A stretch of DNA of 5,856 nucleotides from Deltaproteobacteria bacterium (GTDB lineage Bacteria > Myxococcota_A > UBA9160 > SMWR01), in NCBI GenBank assembly GCA_019313605.1, contig JAFDAW010000179.1, forward strand, positions 1 to 5,856, in the 5' to 3' direction. The translations under genes were made by a program, and so were the position numbers. Positions 5,408-5,856 of this stretch are shown here, piece by piece. Position 1 is the stretch's first letter. Every line of letters starts with the position of its first letter. Under the pieces are notes generated by a model. It saw nothing but the letters and a program-made list of their open reading frames with translations, had not been told where the DNA came from and ran no database searches.

Positions 5408-5439
5408 AACACCTGATCGCTTCAACACCTGATCGAACT
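5408..5439. repeat. Two tandem 16-bp units upstream of the transpeptidase gene
   Basis: AACACCTGATCG is present at 5408-5419 and again at 5424-5435, a period of 16 bp. The repeat abuts the ribosome binding site. Because 16 is not a multiple of three, the copies fall in different reading frames, so this is not a protein repeat. It could be an operator with two half-sites or a translational control element, or a simple duplication. Confidence 0.55.
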
Positions 5440-5499
5440 CAGCTGAGACGGGACCGACAGGCCCCTTCGCCGCATAGCGGATTCTGCTCCAGCACAGCT

Positions 5500-5856
5500 C
5501 TATACGGCCACCACCTCGCGAACCTCCGGTATTTCTTCGCGGAGCCGCGATTCGACGACCAGCTTCAAAGTCTCGGTCGCACTCGGGCAACCACTACAGG
5601 CGCCACGCATCTGGAGTTCGACGACTCCCTCGCGAAAGCCCACAAAAAGAATGTCTCCGCCATCCCTCGCGACAGCGGGCCGAATCTCGTCATCGAGGAG
5701 TTGGCAAATCCGCTGCACGAGGGCGCCGCTCGTTTCGGCAGCCGCCGGTTGATAGCCCGGACCGAGCGCGGGCTCACCCGAACCCAGGTGCTTCTTCAGC
5801 GCATCGACGATCGGCTGCGCGAGGTCGACCCACTCGGCTTCTTCGCGCTTGGAAAC
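5500..5856 (-). CDS. Nfu-type iron-sulfur cluster scaffold/carrier protein (5' end beyond the window)
   Basis: The visible 118 residues are the C-terminal part of an Nfu/NifU-like protein that carries a 4Fe-4S cluster between two subunits and delivers it to apo-enzymes in the cytoplasm. The C-terminal Nfu domain spans about residues 46-118 of the visible part. It includes the segment RPAVARDGGDILFVGF and the cluster ligands Cys87-x-x-Cys90 in GACSGCPSATETLK. The frame stays open to base 5856. The residues there (SKREEAEWVDLAQPIVDALKKH) match the end of the Nfu N-terminal domain, so this is the two-domain Nfu_N plus NifU_C type also seen in alphaproteobacteria and mitochondrial NFU1, not the HesB-fused NfuA of enterics. 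An internal GTG at 5718 is therefore not the start. The gene ends about 113 bp before the transpeptidase start on the same strand, so co-transcription is possible. Confidence 0.93.
   Translation of the reverse strand, partial: VSKREEAEWVDLAQPIVDALKKHLGSGEPALGPGYQPAAAETSGALVQRICQLLDDEIRPAVARDGGDILFVGFREGVVELQMRGACSGCPSATETLKLVVESRLREEIPEVREVVAV

Noticed and set aside
4928..5416. A 162-codon + strand open frame opposite the transpeptidase N-terminal half
   Set aside because: It is antisense to the transpeptidase, whose motifs are unambiguous, and has no family resemblance.
5565..5777. Alternative-frame minus-strand open frame within the Nfu gene
   Set aside because: The overlapping Nfu frame has the CxxC cluster motif and the DGGDI segment, so this is a shadow frame.

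Overview
This GC-rich bacterial window carries five protein-coding genes, four complete and one running off the right edge. There is no phage, transposase, CRISPR, rRNA or tRNA gene in it. The gene types are a peroxidase-related AhpD-fold protein, a CPA-type antiporter with CBS domains, an extended SDR, a penicillin-binding transpeptidase, and an Nfu-type Fe-S carrier with an Nfu N-terminal domain. Together they suggest an aerobic or oxidative-stress-exposed, peptidoglycan-containing proteobacterium-like organism, possibly alpha- or deltaproteobacterial/myxococcal. That placement is an inference from gene style and base composition and is weak.

Layout from left to right: (1) positions 1-62 hold a nested inverted repeat, followed by a short leader and the AhpD-like gene (152-712, +). 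(2) A 97-bp convergent junction separates it from the antiporter/CBS gene (810-2459, -). (3) The antiporter diverges from an extended SDR gene (2629-3642, +) across 169 bp. (4) The SDR gene converges on the transpeptidase gene (3956-5386, -) across a 313-bp gap with no credible gene. That gap is unusually rich in inverted repeats: a 17-bp outer stem enclosing a 9-bp core hairpin, plus a competing 8-bp stem that reuses part of the outer stem. (5) The transpeptidase lies downstream of, and in the same direction as, the Nfu gene (5500-5856, -, 5' end beyond the window). They are separated by about 113 bp containing a 16-bp tandem repeat.

The genes do not form an obvious pathway. Plausible roles are redox defence (AhpD-like), ion/pH homeostasis with nucleotide sensing (antiporter), an NAD(P)-dependent modification of a sugar, steroid or flavonol-like substrate (SDR), cell-wall crosslinking (transpeptidase) and Fe-S cluster delivery (Nfu). 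The Nfu and transpeptidase genes could be co-transcribed.

The best second looks are the structured 3643-3955 gap, the nested repeat at the left edge, the Asn-Asn pair where the antiporter should carry its ion-binding acidic residue, and the tandem repeat just upstream of the transpeptidase ribosome binding site. I did not find a clearly new multi-gene system here.
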